Below are positions 24,825 to 37,962 of a stretch of 64,000 nucleotides of DNA, one piece after another (the stretch's first letter is position 1; each line of letters opens with the position of its first letter). The translations under genes and the position numbers were made by a program. Source of the stretch: Bradysia coprophila (lineage: Eukaryota > Arthropoda > Insecta > Diptera > Sciaridae); the NCBI RefSeq assembly GCF_014529535.1, contig NW_023504022.1, positions 5,383,132 to 5,447,131 on the forward strand. The letters are read 5' to 3'. The notes under the pieces were generated by a model that saw only the letters and a program-made list of their open reading frames with translations, was not told the origin of the DNA and made no database searches.

Positions 24825-25505
24825 TAGGGTAAATTGGCACCATGCAAGTTTGATGCGTGCCAGTTTCCACTGTAATGTGAATTTAGCACAGTGCCAGATT
24901 CACCATCTGAAGAGTAATTTGGCACCATGCAACTTTAGAAATTGGCACACGGTAGCCATAATAGAAAAATAAATAAAAGTGAATGGTGTGCTAATCATAG
25001 TTAGCCGTCTGTCACTATTAGTCAACATTATTTACCTATAAAGGGAAGGCTTGGCAAAAATTAGGGAATTGCGATGTTTCGATTCGAGGAACAACGTTTA
25101 GCTGCTCGACGAAGATTGCTCAATAGGGTCGGAAAACGACAATTCCTCCAAGACATCGCAACTTTTATGCAAGATTTCGTAAAAGGACGAATTTTCTAGT
25201 TTGGAGACAAATTATTGAATTTATCTCGATGCCTTCAAAGCCATAGCTTTTTTGCGTCATTTTGTAAAAAGACAAATTTATTAGTTTTGACTGCGAAAAC
25301 TCGTAAAATGACAAATTTATTGACTCACAGACTCAATCATAACTTCCAGATTAAAATGAGTTAGCACAAAACTGGCACACAAGCTTCGGTGCGTGTGCCA
25401 AATTCTCAAAAACCTAGGAAAAAAGGTAATCTGGCACATGTGCTAGATTCCACTTCATGTACGGAATTTGGCACCCCCTTCACGTGTGCCAAATTCTCGG
25501 ATCCC
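24825..25505. repeat. Cluster of degenerate TTGGCAC motifs in both orientations
   Basis: Two patches, 24825-24955 and 25365-25505, are dense in variants of 'aatttggcac' and 'gtgccaaatt' and enclose about 400 bp with 'cgtaaaatgacaaattta' repeats. This looks like a decayed inverted-repeat element with an internal minisatellite, resembling the better preserved one at 30868-31606. The 71-codon plus-strand frame at 25389 arises from it. Confidence 0.45.
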
Positions 25506-25679
25506 TCCTATTGTCTGAACGAAAAGTGCACATTTTGCCCACTGCGACAGGGCTGTGTTTCTGTTTTTATTTGTAGTTCGTCCAAGTTTTCGATTATTTT
25601 CTAAAAAATTTAACGAGACAATATTACAAAAATGAATTAAGGTAGAGAAATGTGAAATTAGTTGGGAAACAGCCACGTT

Positions 25680-26055
25680 TTATATTTTATTTTGAAAAAT
25701 AGGCTTATTTTAAGAAAATAATTCTTCTATAACATATGAACAAAACACAATTTTATATTTTTAAACTTGAAATGAAAATCCACAAAACTCACATCAAATT
25801 TATTCAACGATCGGCAATGTTATAACATGGCTCCGATGTGCCTTTGTTATGGTTTATGTGTGTTAGTGAATGCACGTTCTAAACTGTTCTAAAAAAACTT
25901 ACAGCCTCCTGACAGTCTCTTGACAGTCTTTTTGAATATTTCAAAATATTTAGAAGAAAGTCGTACAAAATTATTAAAATGCTTTTTAAATATATTTTAA
26001 TTAGCGTAAAAAAAAATCTGTAACGCAGAATTGTTCTATTTTGTATAAAGAATGT
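25680..26055. repeat. Inverted third copy of the 21.1/21.9 kb repeat
   Basis: Reads as the reverse complement of 21105-21560, including 'aaaacacaattttatatttttaaac' type sequence, 'aaaatccacaaaactcacatcaaa' and 'cgatgtgcctttgttat'. Confidence 0.65.
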
Positions 26056-26259
26056 AATTCGACAAGTTTTGTGATTTGTGAGTTGTTGTTGTTTGTAAAT
26101 GATTCCACACAAAATTTGTTTAACAAAATCTAGATTTTCCCTTGTTCAACAAAATTCTTGTCGAATCACTTGCAAACCATAACAACTCCCAAATCAGAAA
26201 ACTAGTCGAATTTCACTTTTCTTCCTCTGTAATAAGTGGACACTGGGCATGTACTAGTA

Positions 26260-26377
26260 TGTTACGTCAATGTTTGTAAATATTTGTTTAGGCAAGTGTG
26301 AGGTTTGCGGAACGAGCCGAAGGCGAGTGGAGTAATCACACGTGCCTAAACAAGCATTTACAAGCAGTGACGTAACA
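26260..26377. mobile_element. 118-bp hairpin MITE with GCCGAAGGCG centre
   Basis: The ends TGTTACGTCA and TGACGTAACA are exact complements. Stems continue through 'tttgtaaat' and 'ttgtttaggca' to a centre reading GGAACGAGCCGAAGGCGAG. The element at 62141-62337 has the same TGTTAC terminus and a matching GGAACGAG..CCGAAGG centre. Confidence 0.65.
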
Positions 26378-29294
26378 CATTTTACATGTTTGTGGACGGT
26401 AAGTACATTTTCCCTGTCACAAGCAGTGATGTAAAGTGCAATTTACCGTGCATAAGCATGTAAAGATTTCATTAACGATCATATTTTTGCACATAAAATC
26501 TGTAGAGCTTCGAAAAAGAAAAACAGGAAACTTTTCGGTCTGTTCGTTTCGAGTACATACACACGCTGAATGCATATCTCCGGAATGTTTTTATTTTATC
26601 AGATGCATTTCGTTAAACATACCCATTGCACTTCCAGTTTTTAGTCGTCATTTTAATTTTGAAATGCTTCTCATTACATTTTGAGTCCTTGTCATCGGTG
26701 TGAGTCAGTCGAGCAAACACGGAAGTCAATTTTCTTCTTAAAATAACGGAATTGAACACAGTACAAATTTAATGAGGCTAAGTTCACGTCACGGCTATTA
26801 TCTATTATGTCATGTGGTATCGACAGTGGCGAGAAAAATAAGCGATTGATTCTCTGGTTAATGTGTAAACTTTACGTCTGTGTGAAAGTGTGCCAAGGCA
26901 AAAGACCCACCTGAAGTAGCTGCAAAAGTTATTACAAAATTAGTAATAACTTTTCCAACTACTTCTAGAGGCCAGGTTACTTAAACCATCGAAATTCAAT
27001 CTCTCATAAATTTTTCAATCTCCAAATCGAAACTCCGACACATTCATTTAAATGACAATTTTACTCCAGACTCCTCGTTACATCAACAGAAGATTATTAT
27101 TGTCATTGCGAATACAAAGCAAAAGCGGATACAATAGCCAGCTTAAGTTTTCAATTTACACTCGACAAAGGATACTGCACCAAAACGATTATTGGTCGGA
27201 TGGATAGTATCGCTTTTCCGATTATGTCGTTTGAACTTGAATGGAGCATAATATAATGTAATAGTCAGCCAGCCAGTCAGTCATACTATCACGTTATAGC
27301 TTATATAGCCTGGTTACATACACCATACACTACAATGTTATGGTAAAAGGGAAGTGCAGAGCAGAACGACGAAGATAGTAATCGTGTAACGATAATGTTT
27401 TCTGTTTCGGAGTTTTTTTTTCAAAAATATTATTGAGAGGGGTGATTATAGTTGTTGTGGTATGTTGCAAGATTTTAATTTTGTTTTAAACGCTACCTTT
27501 TACACGAAAGAATATTCCATTCAACAAAAACACTCAATCTCGATAATGCACACAAACGTATAACTGGCTGGATGGATATGGTGTTATAGTGTGGATGTAA
27601 CACTGGAATATTCCTTCTGACGAACCCATTACATTTACAGTATTTTCTTCTACACAGCAATTGAATGGTATAGAAAATTGAGAACCGAAGCTATTATACA
27701 TTTCCACGATACTTAAAAGCGTTAATATCTTCTGTAATCCATCAATATTGGAAGACAGGTTTTAATACGGTTTTTATTTGTTACACTGTGCGCCATGGTG
27801 AAATGTTGGATAATACATCAAATAAATGATAAGGAAAGCGGTTCGGGGGCAAAAACATAAAATATTTTCCGTTGAGAGGGTATGCCGTGTATAGTGTACG
27901 TATTCTGGATGCTTTAAAATCGTGCATGGGATGAGGTGTGCTAGGAAATTGAAAGGGATGTTATTGTTTGGGTGATGTATTAATGTGTTTCGGTTTTGGG
28001 TTGTGGGTTATTGGTGGGATCTGTTATTTAGAAATCATTAGAAGTTTGAAAATTGTGCTGCTGAAGGAAATTCCGGGAAAAAAATTCTTTGTTTCGATTA
28101 CATGAAATAATTTCGATGAATGCTGTGCTTACGTTCCACATTCAATAACATTTGGATAACACTTTTCATCCGGAAAATCAGTTTAAGATTTAGTTTGGTT
28201 AACGTTAGTTGATGGTAGTCTGTTATGAAAAGGGAAAAGGAAATTAGTTCCGTCCACAGCACTGCTCTTAGCATGAACATAGAAAATATTCGGAGGCTGA
28301 TGACAGTAGACACTACGTTTCTTTTGCAAAGATAAATTACTTGTCTTCGTTGTATGCGTTAAAACATGCAATACAAACAATCCTTATCACTAAAACCTCC
28401 AAATTTGACACCTGTCAATTCAGTGTTTATGTTAGGAGTGTTCCGACCTGTTGTTTCGACTTTCCTTGCATTGCCAAGTCCCCTCTGTGCAAGTTATAAT
28501 TAATTTGGTTACCGAAGACAACTCGGCCAAATCATGCCAATGGTCTGGAATTTTTGTGTGAATTTTGTTGATCTGAGGGGAAGCTGAGTTCTATGAACAC
28601 AAATAAAATCCATTACATAACTCGGGAGAAAAGTTAAGTTTTTGTGTGTTCATTGACCTCGGCTACGCCGCAAATTTATTACTCAAGATGCTGTAGGAAA
28701 TGTCACTTTAACATTTTTCTTAACTAATTGTATGCGGACACCGTCAGAAACGATTCTTTCGAAGGAATACAATCGCAATTATGTCTCAATCTCAACCAAT
28801 TTCAGCGCTTTTCCGATTTCCATCTCAGAGTGCGACACTAAATAATTGGGCGCTATCGATTGCATTGATTTTGATACATTTCAAGAGAAGAATTGTTTCT
28901 GTAAGTTCTCCCCTTTCCAAACTAAAAACAAATATTTTGTCGACATGTCTATTGCTCTGTCTCTGCTTATACCGTTTAAATAGGGGAAGAATTTCTTTCT
29001 GTTTTACATATGTAGGGAAAGTTGTACTTGCAGGAAGTGATGACAATTGAGTATACATTGGATGTTCACAATTGTCATATCAACATTTATTGTCATCGGA
29101 AATAATAAATTCAATTCAATTCATTTGACTGTTTCGAATGATTTGTTAGGAACGATTCGATTATCCATTATTTGCCAATATTTTCATCGTTAGTACCCTG
29201 ATTTTTGACTATCTTTTGGTGAATCAAAAGAGAATATTTACTGTTCTGTTCAGTTTGTGCAGTTTTTGATCATTTGTTGTCGGAAACAACAAAC
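26378..29294. other. Intergenic DNA, no gene seen
   Basis: Nearly 3 kb with no splice-consistent coding exon, RNA gene or defined transposon. The frames at 28098-28380 and 28781-29058 overlap on opposite strands and show no recognisable protein. Confidence 0.4.
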
Positions 29295-29510
29295 TTAAAC
29301 ATGTTACAGACGGCAAGCTCAATGACGAGTATTATTATCGGGTCTATTACTTCCATCGATTAAAGTATTTTTAACCGGTTGATTTCAAATCTTGTACTTC
29401 AATTTTCTTACCATGCATTTTACTATATAAAGGACCAGCTTACCCAGTGCTTGTCCTTACTTTTGTCGTCGTTATCGATAACAGATGAATAGCCGTATGT
29501 GACAGGTTAA
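29295..29510. mobile_element. TTAA-type MITE, copy C (216 bp)
   Basis: TTAA at 29295-29298 and 29507-29510. Termini are ACATGTTACAGACGG and the inverse of CCTGTCACATACGG. The interior matches copy E closely: 'tattattatcgggtctattac', 'acttcaattttctta' and 'gttatcgataacagatgaat'. Confidence 0.75.
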
Positions 29511-30540
29511 ATAACGTCACCTCTTACTATATTTCGATCGAATGAAGTAATAGATTCGATAGTCACTTGTATGCTTGCTGTCAGTGCGCTGGTAACAGAT
29601 TTTCTTATTTCTAAACCTAAAATCGTTTTTTTCATTGAAACTGACATCCAAATCATTGTAAGCCTCAGCGACACTGACAATAAATTTTTGAATGACACAT
29701 TACCCTCATTAAATCACACCACCAAAACCACAGAGAAGGTACAACATCCTCCATCTCCCCAACAATTCTACGCTGTGTTTTGCCAAGGAATTAGCATTTT
29801 GTTTTCCACACAAACAAATAAATAATTTTTCGATTCTCATCAACATACAAATCCTTTGCTCTGATGCCATGTTATATGTTGTTGGATGTATCGCCTAAAG
29901 AGAATAATATTTTATTCATTTGAACAAATAGAACGTATACATACTGTTAAACAAAATATCATCAACATCATCATCATATCTCTCTATCCATGTTATAATA
30001 ATATATACTTCATGCATAATAATACATCCTGCGTATAAACCATCATCATCCCCAGCATTGGGGGTGGGATCGTGAAATATTATTCCCTATAATATCCTCG
30101 GTTTTACAAACGAAAATTTATATCCATTTTAATCGACCAAACAATGTCAAAACAAATAATAATTTGTCAACAAGGAAATAACTCTTTGATGTTTAAACAA
30201 ATACGGAAAACTGTATGATGGTGTATCAGCATCATCATCATTTCAACATCAAAACAAAAATGTAAATACGCCACCGTATTCGTTTCGGATTTTCGGATGG
30301 ATAGAAAATCTATTGATATTGTCGATACGACAAGGGTATTTACGATGGAGGTAGCAGATGATTGAAGCTGATAATAGATGAGGAGAAAAAAATAATCAAA
30401 AATTTGAATGAGCCTCGGTTTTCTTTCCTTTTTGTAGCCACTAAATTCTCATTACATACCTCGATTTTTCGTCGATGAAATTCGGTTTTCATTTTTTTCT
30501 TTCATAAAACACCCGGTTTGGTAAAAGGGCAAAAGATGTT
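29511..30540. other. Intergenic DNA, no gene seen
   Basis: Contains CAT-rich microsatellite stretches (29960-30060, 30228-30245). No gene was recognised. Confidence 0.4.
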
Positions 30541-30759
30541 TACTACTCTGTCATATAGGGCTATTCATCTGTTTTATCGATAAAGATTACAAAACCAATG
30601 ACAAGCTCTAGGTAATATGGTCATTCATACAGTAAAATGTATGTTAAAAAAATTGAAGTAGAAGATTTGAAATCAAAAGATTAAAAATACTTTGAACGAT
30701 GAAAGTAGTAGATCCGGTAAGACTACTGGTCATATGCTTACCGTATGTAACAGGCTAAG
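30541..30759. mobile_element. TTAA-type MITE, copy D (reverse orientation)
   Basis: Reads as the reverse complement of copies C and E: CTGTCATATAGGGCTATTC at the left and CTTACCGTATGTAACAGG at the right. Flanking TTAA is degraded, so this is an older copy. Confidence 0.6.
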
Positions 30760-30867
30760 CATTTTACAGGTGGCGAGCCTAAGTATAATTCATACAAAAT
30801 CAGTCGATATTTCTAAGTAAATTTTAGCAGATTGTTAAAAAATCTTTTACTTTATTGGCTTTAAAAT

Positions 30868-31606
30868 TGTAAGAGACTATTGGCACCGGGCTGTGGCTAA
30901 TGGCACCGGGTGCCAATAGTCTCTTTATTATACTATGCTAATCGCACCTGGTGCCATTAGCCACAGTATTATAAAGAGACTATTGGCAGGATATTTTGAA
31001 AATTAAACTTGTTTTGTACACAATCCTAAAGAATTCATCTTTTTACTAAATGTAACGTAAAGGTATCGAACAATTCGCCTTTACGTTACATTTCTCAATA
31101 GGATAAATTCCCTAAGATCGAACAAACTCCTTTTACGTTACATTTCGTAAATGGATGAATTCCTTAGGATCAAAAACTCCACCTTTACATTTTCCAGAAG
31201 GATGAATTCCCTAAGATCGAATAAACTCCTTTTACGTTAAATTTCGTATAAGGACGAATTCCCTAAGATCGAGCAAACTGAATTGATGAATTGATTTTTT
31301 TTTATTCACTTCTTTATTTTCAAATAAAATCTTAAGGATCGAACAATTCGCCTTTACCTTACATTTCGTAGAAGAATGAATTCTCTAATATTCTACAAGA
31401 CGCATTTGCGTTATATTTCGTAAAAGGATTCATTCCCTAGTATCGAACAACCCGTCTTTACGTTATATTTCGTAAAAGGACGAATTCCCTATGATCGAAC
31501 GAACTACGTTACATTTCGTAAAAGGATGAATTCCTCAGGATCAAACAATACGCCTTTACGTTATATTTCGTAAAAAGATGGATTCCACCCGGTGCCAATA
31601 GCATAT
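30868..31606. mobile_element. TIR element carrying a roughly 60-bp minisatellite
   Basis: It begins CTATTGGCACCGGG and ends with the inverse CCCGGTGCCAATAG. Near the left end a palindrome of GGCACCGGGTGCC type is duplicated (30868-30995). The body (about 31040-31590) is roughly nine head-to-tail units of about 60 bp built on 'tttacgttacatttcgtaaa' and 'ggatgaattccctaagatcgaac'. One unit is interrupted by an A/T stretch near 31280-31330. No coding capacity was seen, and the target duplication is not clear. Confidence 0.7.
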
Positions 31607-31707
31607 TCGTTTAAAATTCGTTTTTAAGAGACACCATTTGCATAACTTTTGTACAGAATTCCATGTGTTGCTCTACAAACTTTCGTATACCTTTTGGATG
31701 GATTTTA

Positions 31708-31859
31708 GGCCGAAAACACATCAAGTTTGTGTTGATGGGACCGACAATGTTGCTCTGTTTTCCATTGTAATCCAATTTTCACCAACAACCACCAACCAAT
31801 GGAAAACACAGCATACCTGTCGATCCCATCGACGTAAAATTTCTCGTGTGTTTTTGGCT
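31708..31859. repeat. 150-bp imperfect inverted repeat
   Basis: The left arm, containing GTTTTCCATTG, pairs with the right arm, containing CAATGGAAAAC; both extend outward through 'gatgggaccgac' and 'gtcgatcccatc'. Probably a MITE. The overlapping frames on both strands mirror each other. Confidence 0.55.
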
Positions 31860-31919
31860 TTTCTTCGGCTCTTTGTAGGTTCACAAAAAATACGGCACCC
31901 AAGTTTCGGGTGTATTTAA

Positions 31920-32932
31920 CTGCAGCGTTATATTTAAGGTGTAGCGCTAACGATTTCTAAAGAATTCATTGAATATGCTGAAAATGCATGATATAATGCT
32001 ATAATCAAGGGAACTTGCGCTTCACTCGAATCCACTCAAAACTCAGGTTCCGTGTGTTTCCGCGGGCTGGCATTACCTTTAAGTGGTTTATAAAATTTGG
32101 GTTCGTACAGGTCTAATGTCGTCCAGTCTAAGCGGGAAACAGCTCACTTCCTTGCATTATATAATACTTAATAAACACTTACTCCTCCAATCTGCATTCA
32201 AATAATAAAATTCTAGGCATAAGAGAAAAAGTAGCAAAAACGATAAACCAACTTGAGTGCTCTAGTGGCGAGAATTTAAAAGTCAGCCAGAATGTGGTCC
32301 ATGAATTGTGTTCTAAAGTTTCTCATTATGTCGATTACGAATAAAAGCTTGGCTTGGATGATACATTTACCGAATATTCAAACCAATTGAATAAAAATTC
32401 GTTGAACGAAAACCGAAATGGTTTACAGTGCAGAATGGCTTCAGCATTTCGAAAATTTGTATTGTTTAACGTGCATACGTACCGAAGAACAAATTAGTTA
32501 ATGTGCAATACTGCAGAATGCACACAATTCAGGGCTGGACTGGCTACTAAAAGTCCTATGCGTACTTTGCCTGAAAGGCAAGAGGAGCAGGATATAAAAT
32601 CAAAATAGGAATTTTAACTAAAAAATTAAAATCTTCAGATGTCCGCAGATGTCCTGGTCACAATTTCCTCGTCCTCGTTTGTGGAAGAGTGGAGAATATT
32701 GTCCGATTATTTTTTGTAAACTGATTAGGTCCAAACATTTTCGGAGTTGCTTATTAAACAACTTCAGTAATTGTTGACTTTGGTGGGGTTGTTTTGAAAC
32801 CATTTTAACTTTAAAACAAAATTTTATTAAACATTTATAGTGGCTGTGAATTCACTTCTACAACAATTGTCTTGTGACGTAGTCGAAGACCTAAACTTAA
32901 CAACAATAAGGAAATTTACGATTAAACACTTA
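31920..32932. other. Intergenic DNA downstream of the adhesion GPCR gene
   Basis: No gene was recognised. A minus-strand AATAAA at 32822-32827 could serve as the GPCR polyadenylation signal, about 320 bp beyond its stop. Confidence 0.4.
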
Positions 32933-33148
32933 TTAACCTGTTACAGACGGCAAGAATATGACCAGTATTATTATCGGGTCTATTACATCAATCGATCGAA
33001 AATACTTGAATCGGTTGATTTCAAATCTTGTACTTCAATTTTCTTAACATGCATTTTTCTATATAAAGAGGACCATATTACCCAGAGCTCGTCATAATTT
33101 TTGTTGTCGTTATCGATAACAGATGAATAACCGTATGTGACAGATTAA
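32933..33148. mobile_element. TTAA-type MITE, copy E, abutting the GPCR stop codon
   Basis: 216 bp, TTAA to TTAA (32933-32936 and 33145-33148). Termini are CCTGTTACAGACGG and the inverse of TCTGTCACATACGG. This is one of the best preserved copies. Its right border touches the TAA stop codon (33149-33151, minus) of the adhesion GPCR, so the 3' UTR of that gene begins inside the MITE. Confidence 0.8.
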
Positions 33149-36100
33149 TTACTTCTTCCTGAGCCACAACTTACTAAACAATCCAATCCACAGTCGTCGA
33201 ACGACCGGATCCATAACGATAAAATAAAAGAACAAAATGAATCCCTGCAAAGTGGCCGTCAAACAAAACATATATGTGAACACTAGTCCGGTGGTAGCGG
33301 TAGACAAGAAGGCAAAAATCCACGTCAATCCCAACAAGAAGAACAAGAAAATGGACAATCGCAATTGAGACATAATCGATGACTTGTCTCGATTTCTTCG
33401 CACGAGATCGCTCTCGGAAGCCAAACTTTTTATAACCAGGAAAAAGATGACAAAATTGGCGAAAGTGAAGAAGGATATTGGCATCATCACGGCAAAGTAC
33501 AGAGAATATCCGGTCGGATAGCATATCTTATTGCTGTAGTAGTCTATGTTCGGAACATAGCTCATTGGATCGAGCAATAAAACTAAAAGTATCGGTATGA
33601 TGGGTATAGTCCAACCCAACAGCGATGATTTGAAAAAGAAGTGGCTCGTTTTGAGTTTATGGAAGACGATCACATAGCGCATGTACTGCATGTAAGCAAT
33701 TATGAGCATCCAAAAGAATGTGACCAGCACCGAATAGTGTAGGAAGGCGCCCAAGGCAATGCAACCGACAATATTATCGGCCATAAGTAATCGCAACGAA
33801 TTCGCTTGCGTGTTCACAAATGCCAGCATAATCATCTCAAATGAAATTGCCGTTGAAAATTGAAGCAAAAATTTCGTGCTACACAATTTGCGCCACTGAC
33901 GAAATAGAATTGCGCTCAGATAGATGCCGAATATACCGAACAGGGAAATCGAACAGCCGATAAGTGTTATCAGATTCAATGTTTTAATATGCTCCGGAGG
34001 TATCGAATTATGACCGTGGAATAGATAAGCAAAATGTGTTAAATGTGTGCACTCGCACAGTACCGTTGTCGATGTTACGGCACTCGGTTCACATCCATTT
34101 ATTGCCCACCCATTAACGTAATTCCAATAGCCACAAACGTTGACGCTATCATTTGAATTGCGCTCATTCGGCTTCAAAAATATCGGCAGTTTATGGGGTA
34201 GGATCTCGGTAACACCGGGCAATATAATCGAAATGATACTGCCGCTTGAGCTTGCATATCGATCCGATAATTCGCTGTCATAGTCGATTTGGAAGAGGAC
34301 ATCGTTTATGAATAGGGTGATGATAATGTACACATTCGGGTTGTCCAGACGGGAAAGAAGTGCAGCTGGTATGTACGAACCAATGACCAAATTCGGTATG
34401 GACAGAATGTCAGCAATCGTATCGTTTTGATATAAATACTGAATCGCGTACTCGGTCCATTCATGCGTTGTCGATCCATTCGGACTTGTTACAGCCACTC
34501 CAGTGATATTGGTTAGTGACGGATAAATTACGAAACTCGACAGTCTCGGCTGTATGAAGCTTGCCACACCATCATCGATTTCTAGATCATAATATTTCAG
34601 GTCCGACCACGTAACGCTGTCTAGAATCGTATCCAGTGTATTCAGGAGAACGTTAGTGGTATTTAATGGTGCTGCAGACACTGTTATCGACTCATTAACC
34701 ATTAACAGGCGATCATATAACCGAAGAACCTCTAATACATCATCGTCACTCAGTGGATACGTTTGCATATAGTTTGCAACGTCCATCAAAATTTGACTGA
34801 CGTAAAAGACATCAGCACTGATCAGGTATGCGTAGTCCGAATCGAAAACTATTTCGACCATCTGAAACAGTACTTGACTGGTGTTTTCGGAGGTCAAATA
34901 CGAATTTGTTAGATTGTGTAAATTGTACGTAACCATTGACTGTAAATCGTTCCGGCATTCAAATCTTTCTGGTATTGGCACCCAGACACCGCCAAACAAA
35001 CTGTCTCCGATGCATCGTTTCGTCACTGGCAAGCCATTAAGCAACAAACAAAATTCGAGGGATGTTGAATATTGACCGAGCCTGGCTCCCGCCCAATTAA
35101 TTTCATTCAATTGGGATATTGATGCGGGCAAACAGAATGCGGTTGAATTTAGCGATAGAATGTTGAACGGTGAACTTTCGTTGGTGGATAGACGAATTTC
35201 GTTTAGCTGCTCTCGAACGTAATACACAGCCAGCAGGGTGTCACTGATGTTCAAACGATTCTCTTCGAATTCGCGAAATGCGTCACTCTGTATCAACACA
35301 CGGACGTGGAATAGAATGGCATCCGAGGTCGTTAAATTTAACGAAACGTTCTCGATCATAAGATGTTTCGGATCCATGAACGAAGCTAGAAAATTTCGAA
35401 ACATTCTGACAATTGAAGGATGTGATACTTCGTACGATGGTAGCGTGGGCCGTGGCCGTTCGACGAGAATCGCGAATTGAGTCAGCCGCTGAATGTGAAT
35501 AATTTCCGTTTCGATTACGTCAAACGATCTGATCTGTAGGCCAGAACACCAGTATCGTCCCTCTCCAACCGTTGCTAAATGATAAATTTTGGCCGAACCG
35601 TCATAGTACTGATAGACGAAGTCCACCGTTTTGATTTGATTTTGTGCGTAAACGAATGCAAAACACGAGAATCCCGCGCTACGACGATGATTTCGCCACA
35701 GAGATTCCTCGTTTTGAATGCGAACGATTAGGTTGCTTTTATCGTACTTGTGCAGCTCAATGGTGGGCGTGAGAATTTCGTTTTCAACGAAACATATCGC
35801 ACACGTTACCACACTGTCTTCCCAAATCCAAGTTCCATTCAGAGATGCCACTAAAATGTGATTGTCGGGATGGCGAGGAATCGACGCATTGAATGACCAA
35901 TTGACAAAATCGATTTGGCTCATGTCCATTTCCATCCAATCGTTTGCGCTAATTAGAACTTTATCCGGAACAGCTTTGAACAAGCAACGATCCGACGCAC
36001 TTATCTTTTCGATGTGAGCTAATTCCTGGAAAATGTAGAGCGTCGATCCGGAGTTGATGGAGAACACGTTCTCGCAAATGTTATCCCGAACAAAGTCATC

Positions 36101-37060
36101 GCTCAGCAGTTTCGGTGATATTGGCTCGGCAAATTTTGTAATTTTAATGCAAACATTCTGGAAGGTAGCATACCGTGTGGTTCGATATCCTTCCGGACAG
36201 GACAGCGACAACATAGTCGGTTCAAGTTGATTGTACAGGCACACCATCCTATTGTTGTTGTTGCAATTGGTTAAAACCCGACGTATAACATTGGTGGGGA
36301 GCAACTCCGTCAGCAAGCATCCATCAGGATCTTCCAGTTCAATGTCCGATAGCTGCACCTGTAATCCGTGTATACCTGCCAAGGTCCATTGAATCGAGTT
36401 CAAAATCGTTTGATTGTCCACTTTGATGGAAATCTGCTGCGGATTTATCGATTTCTTCAACCACATTTGTTTCGCTGGTAACCATATCGGTGGTGGGGAC
36501 GTATCAGCTGTAAAGCTGTTCGTACTGAGTTGTCTTTCAAGTGAAAGCCTATCAGCCAGGTCCAATTCATTTAAAGTTAATGATGAACCGGACGCTAAGC
36601 ATACATTAGACCATGGCCGCGCGACCGTTATGTGAAAGCAAATTTTAATTTTGTCGAGTACACCCGGAAATGTTCTGTAATTCGGTGGACATTGCGTTCG
36701 TATTTTGTATTCGTCAATCACATACGCACACGATATGTCTTTTCTGGGCGGTGTCCATCCATTTCGTTCACATCTTCTGGTTACGTAATGCTTTCTCTCG
36801 TCCAAACAACGGTGTCGTGATGAGACGAGTAAATTTTGTAGATCCTTTGTTGCTGGCCAGGTAACCCTTACCGTATGGTTCATGTCACGTACATGAAAAT
36901 GTTCCGTTGGACATACCTAAATCATTGGTCCATCAACTAAAGTCTTAGATTTAGATTTTCGTACACTCACAGAAACGCAGTTCCCATCCCGTAAGTATTG
37001 GAGTTCCAGCAGGAGGATGATTGTCAATATCAAATATTTCAAATGAAATTCAGGCGACAT
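33149..37060 (-). CDS. Adhesion G-protein-coupled receptor (family B2), 1285 aa, two exons
   Basis: Exon 1 (37060-36971) encodes a signal peptide, MSPEFHLKYLILTIILLLEL, and ends at donor GTGAGT. After a 54-bp intron, exon 2 (36916-33149) encodes the rest in phase 0. The N-terminus (CPTEH..VRVTWPATKDLQNLL, with RRCERNGW) looks like the hormone-receptor-like motif of adhesion GPCRs. A long, glycosylation-rich ectodomain follows, then a GPS/GAIN motif (CGYWN..GCEPS..CECTHLTHFAYL) near residue 985 with the HL/T autocleavage site intact. Seven hydrophobic segments fill about residues 1000-1275, including GLTWIF in TM6. The C-tail is very short (FSKLWLRKK). It most resembles the fly CG11318/CG15556 type by layout; exact orthology is uncertain. 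I chose the ATG at 37060 because the signal peptide starts there; another in-frame ATG lies at 37144. Almost the whole receptor lies on one 3.8 kb exon. Confidence 0.9.
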
Positions 37061-37274
37061 GATAATTTCCAAAGGCACGGATACCCTCTCCCTCTGCACT
37101 GCACGTACGAATGTTTGAACGGTAAATGAAAAACTGCCATTCATTCGAATTTTCTTGTGGCACACGGTACAGAAGATAACGCAAAATTCAGTCCATAATT
37201 CTAGAAAAGCTGCCTTCGTAATCCTTTACAATTAATTAGTAAGAGATTAAACAGAAAAACATGCAGCCGTTATG

Positions 37275-37284
37275 TAAACTGATA
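37275..37284 (-). promoter_or_regulatory. Possible initiator of the adhesion GPCR gene
   Basis: TTATCAGTTT on the minus strand, A+1 near 37280, about 220 bp before the ATG. No TATA box or matching DPE is present, so support is weak. Confidence 0.25.
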
Positions 37285-37528
37285 AGAGCAGATAACACAG
37301 CTCATTTTTCACCTCTTCGAATAAACGTTTTCTTACTGTTGGTTGTGCAGAATTTCATCGGAATAGAGTGAAAAGCAAGTCGGTCGCATTGTGCCAGATC
37401 GTGTGGACATTATTAAAAGGTCAGGAGAGTTCAACATTTTTTGTCTTCTATTTTTCATGGACACAAAAAGCCGACACAAATGAGGTAATTTTGAATGTGA
37501 TTTTATGGAATCATTCCAACACGAGATA

Positions 37529-37717
37529 CAAAACTGTCACATACGGCGATTCATCTGTTATCGATAACGGCGACAAAAATAATGACAAGCTCTGCGTAAT
37601 ATGGTCCTTTATATAGTAAAATGCATGTTAAGAAAATTGAAGTACAAGATTTGAAATCAACCGATTAAAAATACTTTGATTGATGGAAGTAATAGACCAG
37701 ATAATATTACTGGTCAA
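37529..37717. mobile_element. TTAA-type MITE, copy F, truncated
   Basis: Reverse orientation. It begins ACTGTCACATACGGCGATTC and continues through 'gttatcgataacgg', 'atatagtaaaatgcatgtta' and 'tggaagtaatagac', then stops near 'attactggtca' without the second terminus. Confidence 0.6.
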
Positions 37718-37962
37718 TCAGATTGTGGCACACTGTTACCGATAAGGAAATTATTTTCTCAAAACTTAGAAATATAAAAAAAAAGTTGAATGAATTTGTT
37801 TTACCAATCTCTGTTCCTTTATTTCTACAGTCTGAAGATTCACCACTAAAAAGCGTACAGAAAATATATCGGTTTCGGTATAAACGTAAGTGTAAATATA
37901 ACAATAAGATTCTCTGATCTCATTGCTTAGTGTGTTCGTCGATAAGAGATGAATTTCGTGGT

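Noticed and set aside
33174-33524. 116-codon second frame under the GPCR transmembrane region
   Set aside because: Shifted-frame shadow of a well-supported coding exon.
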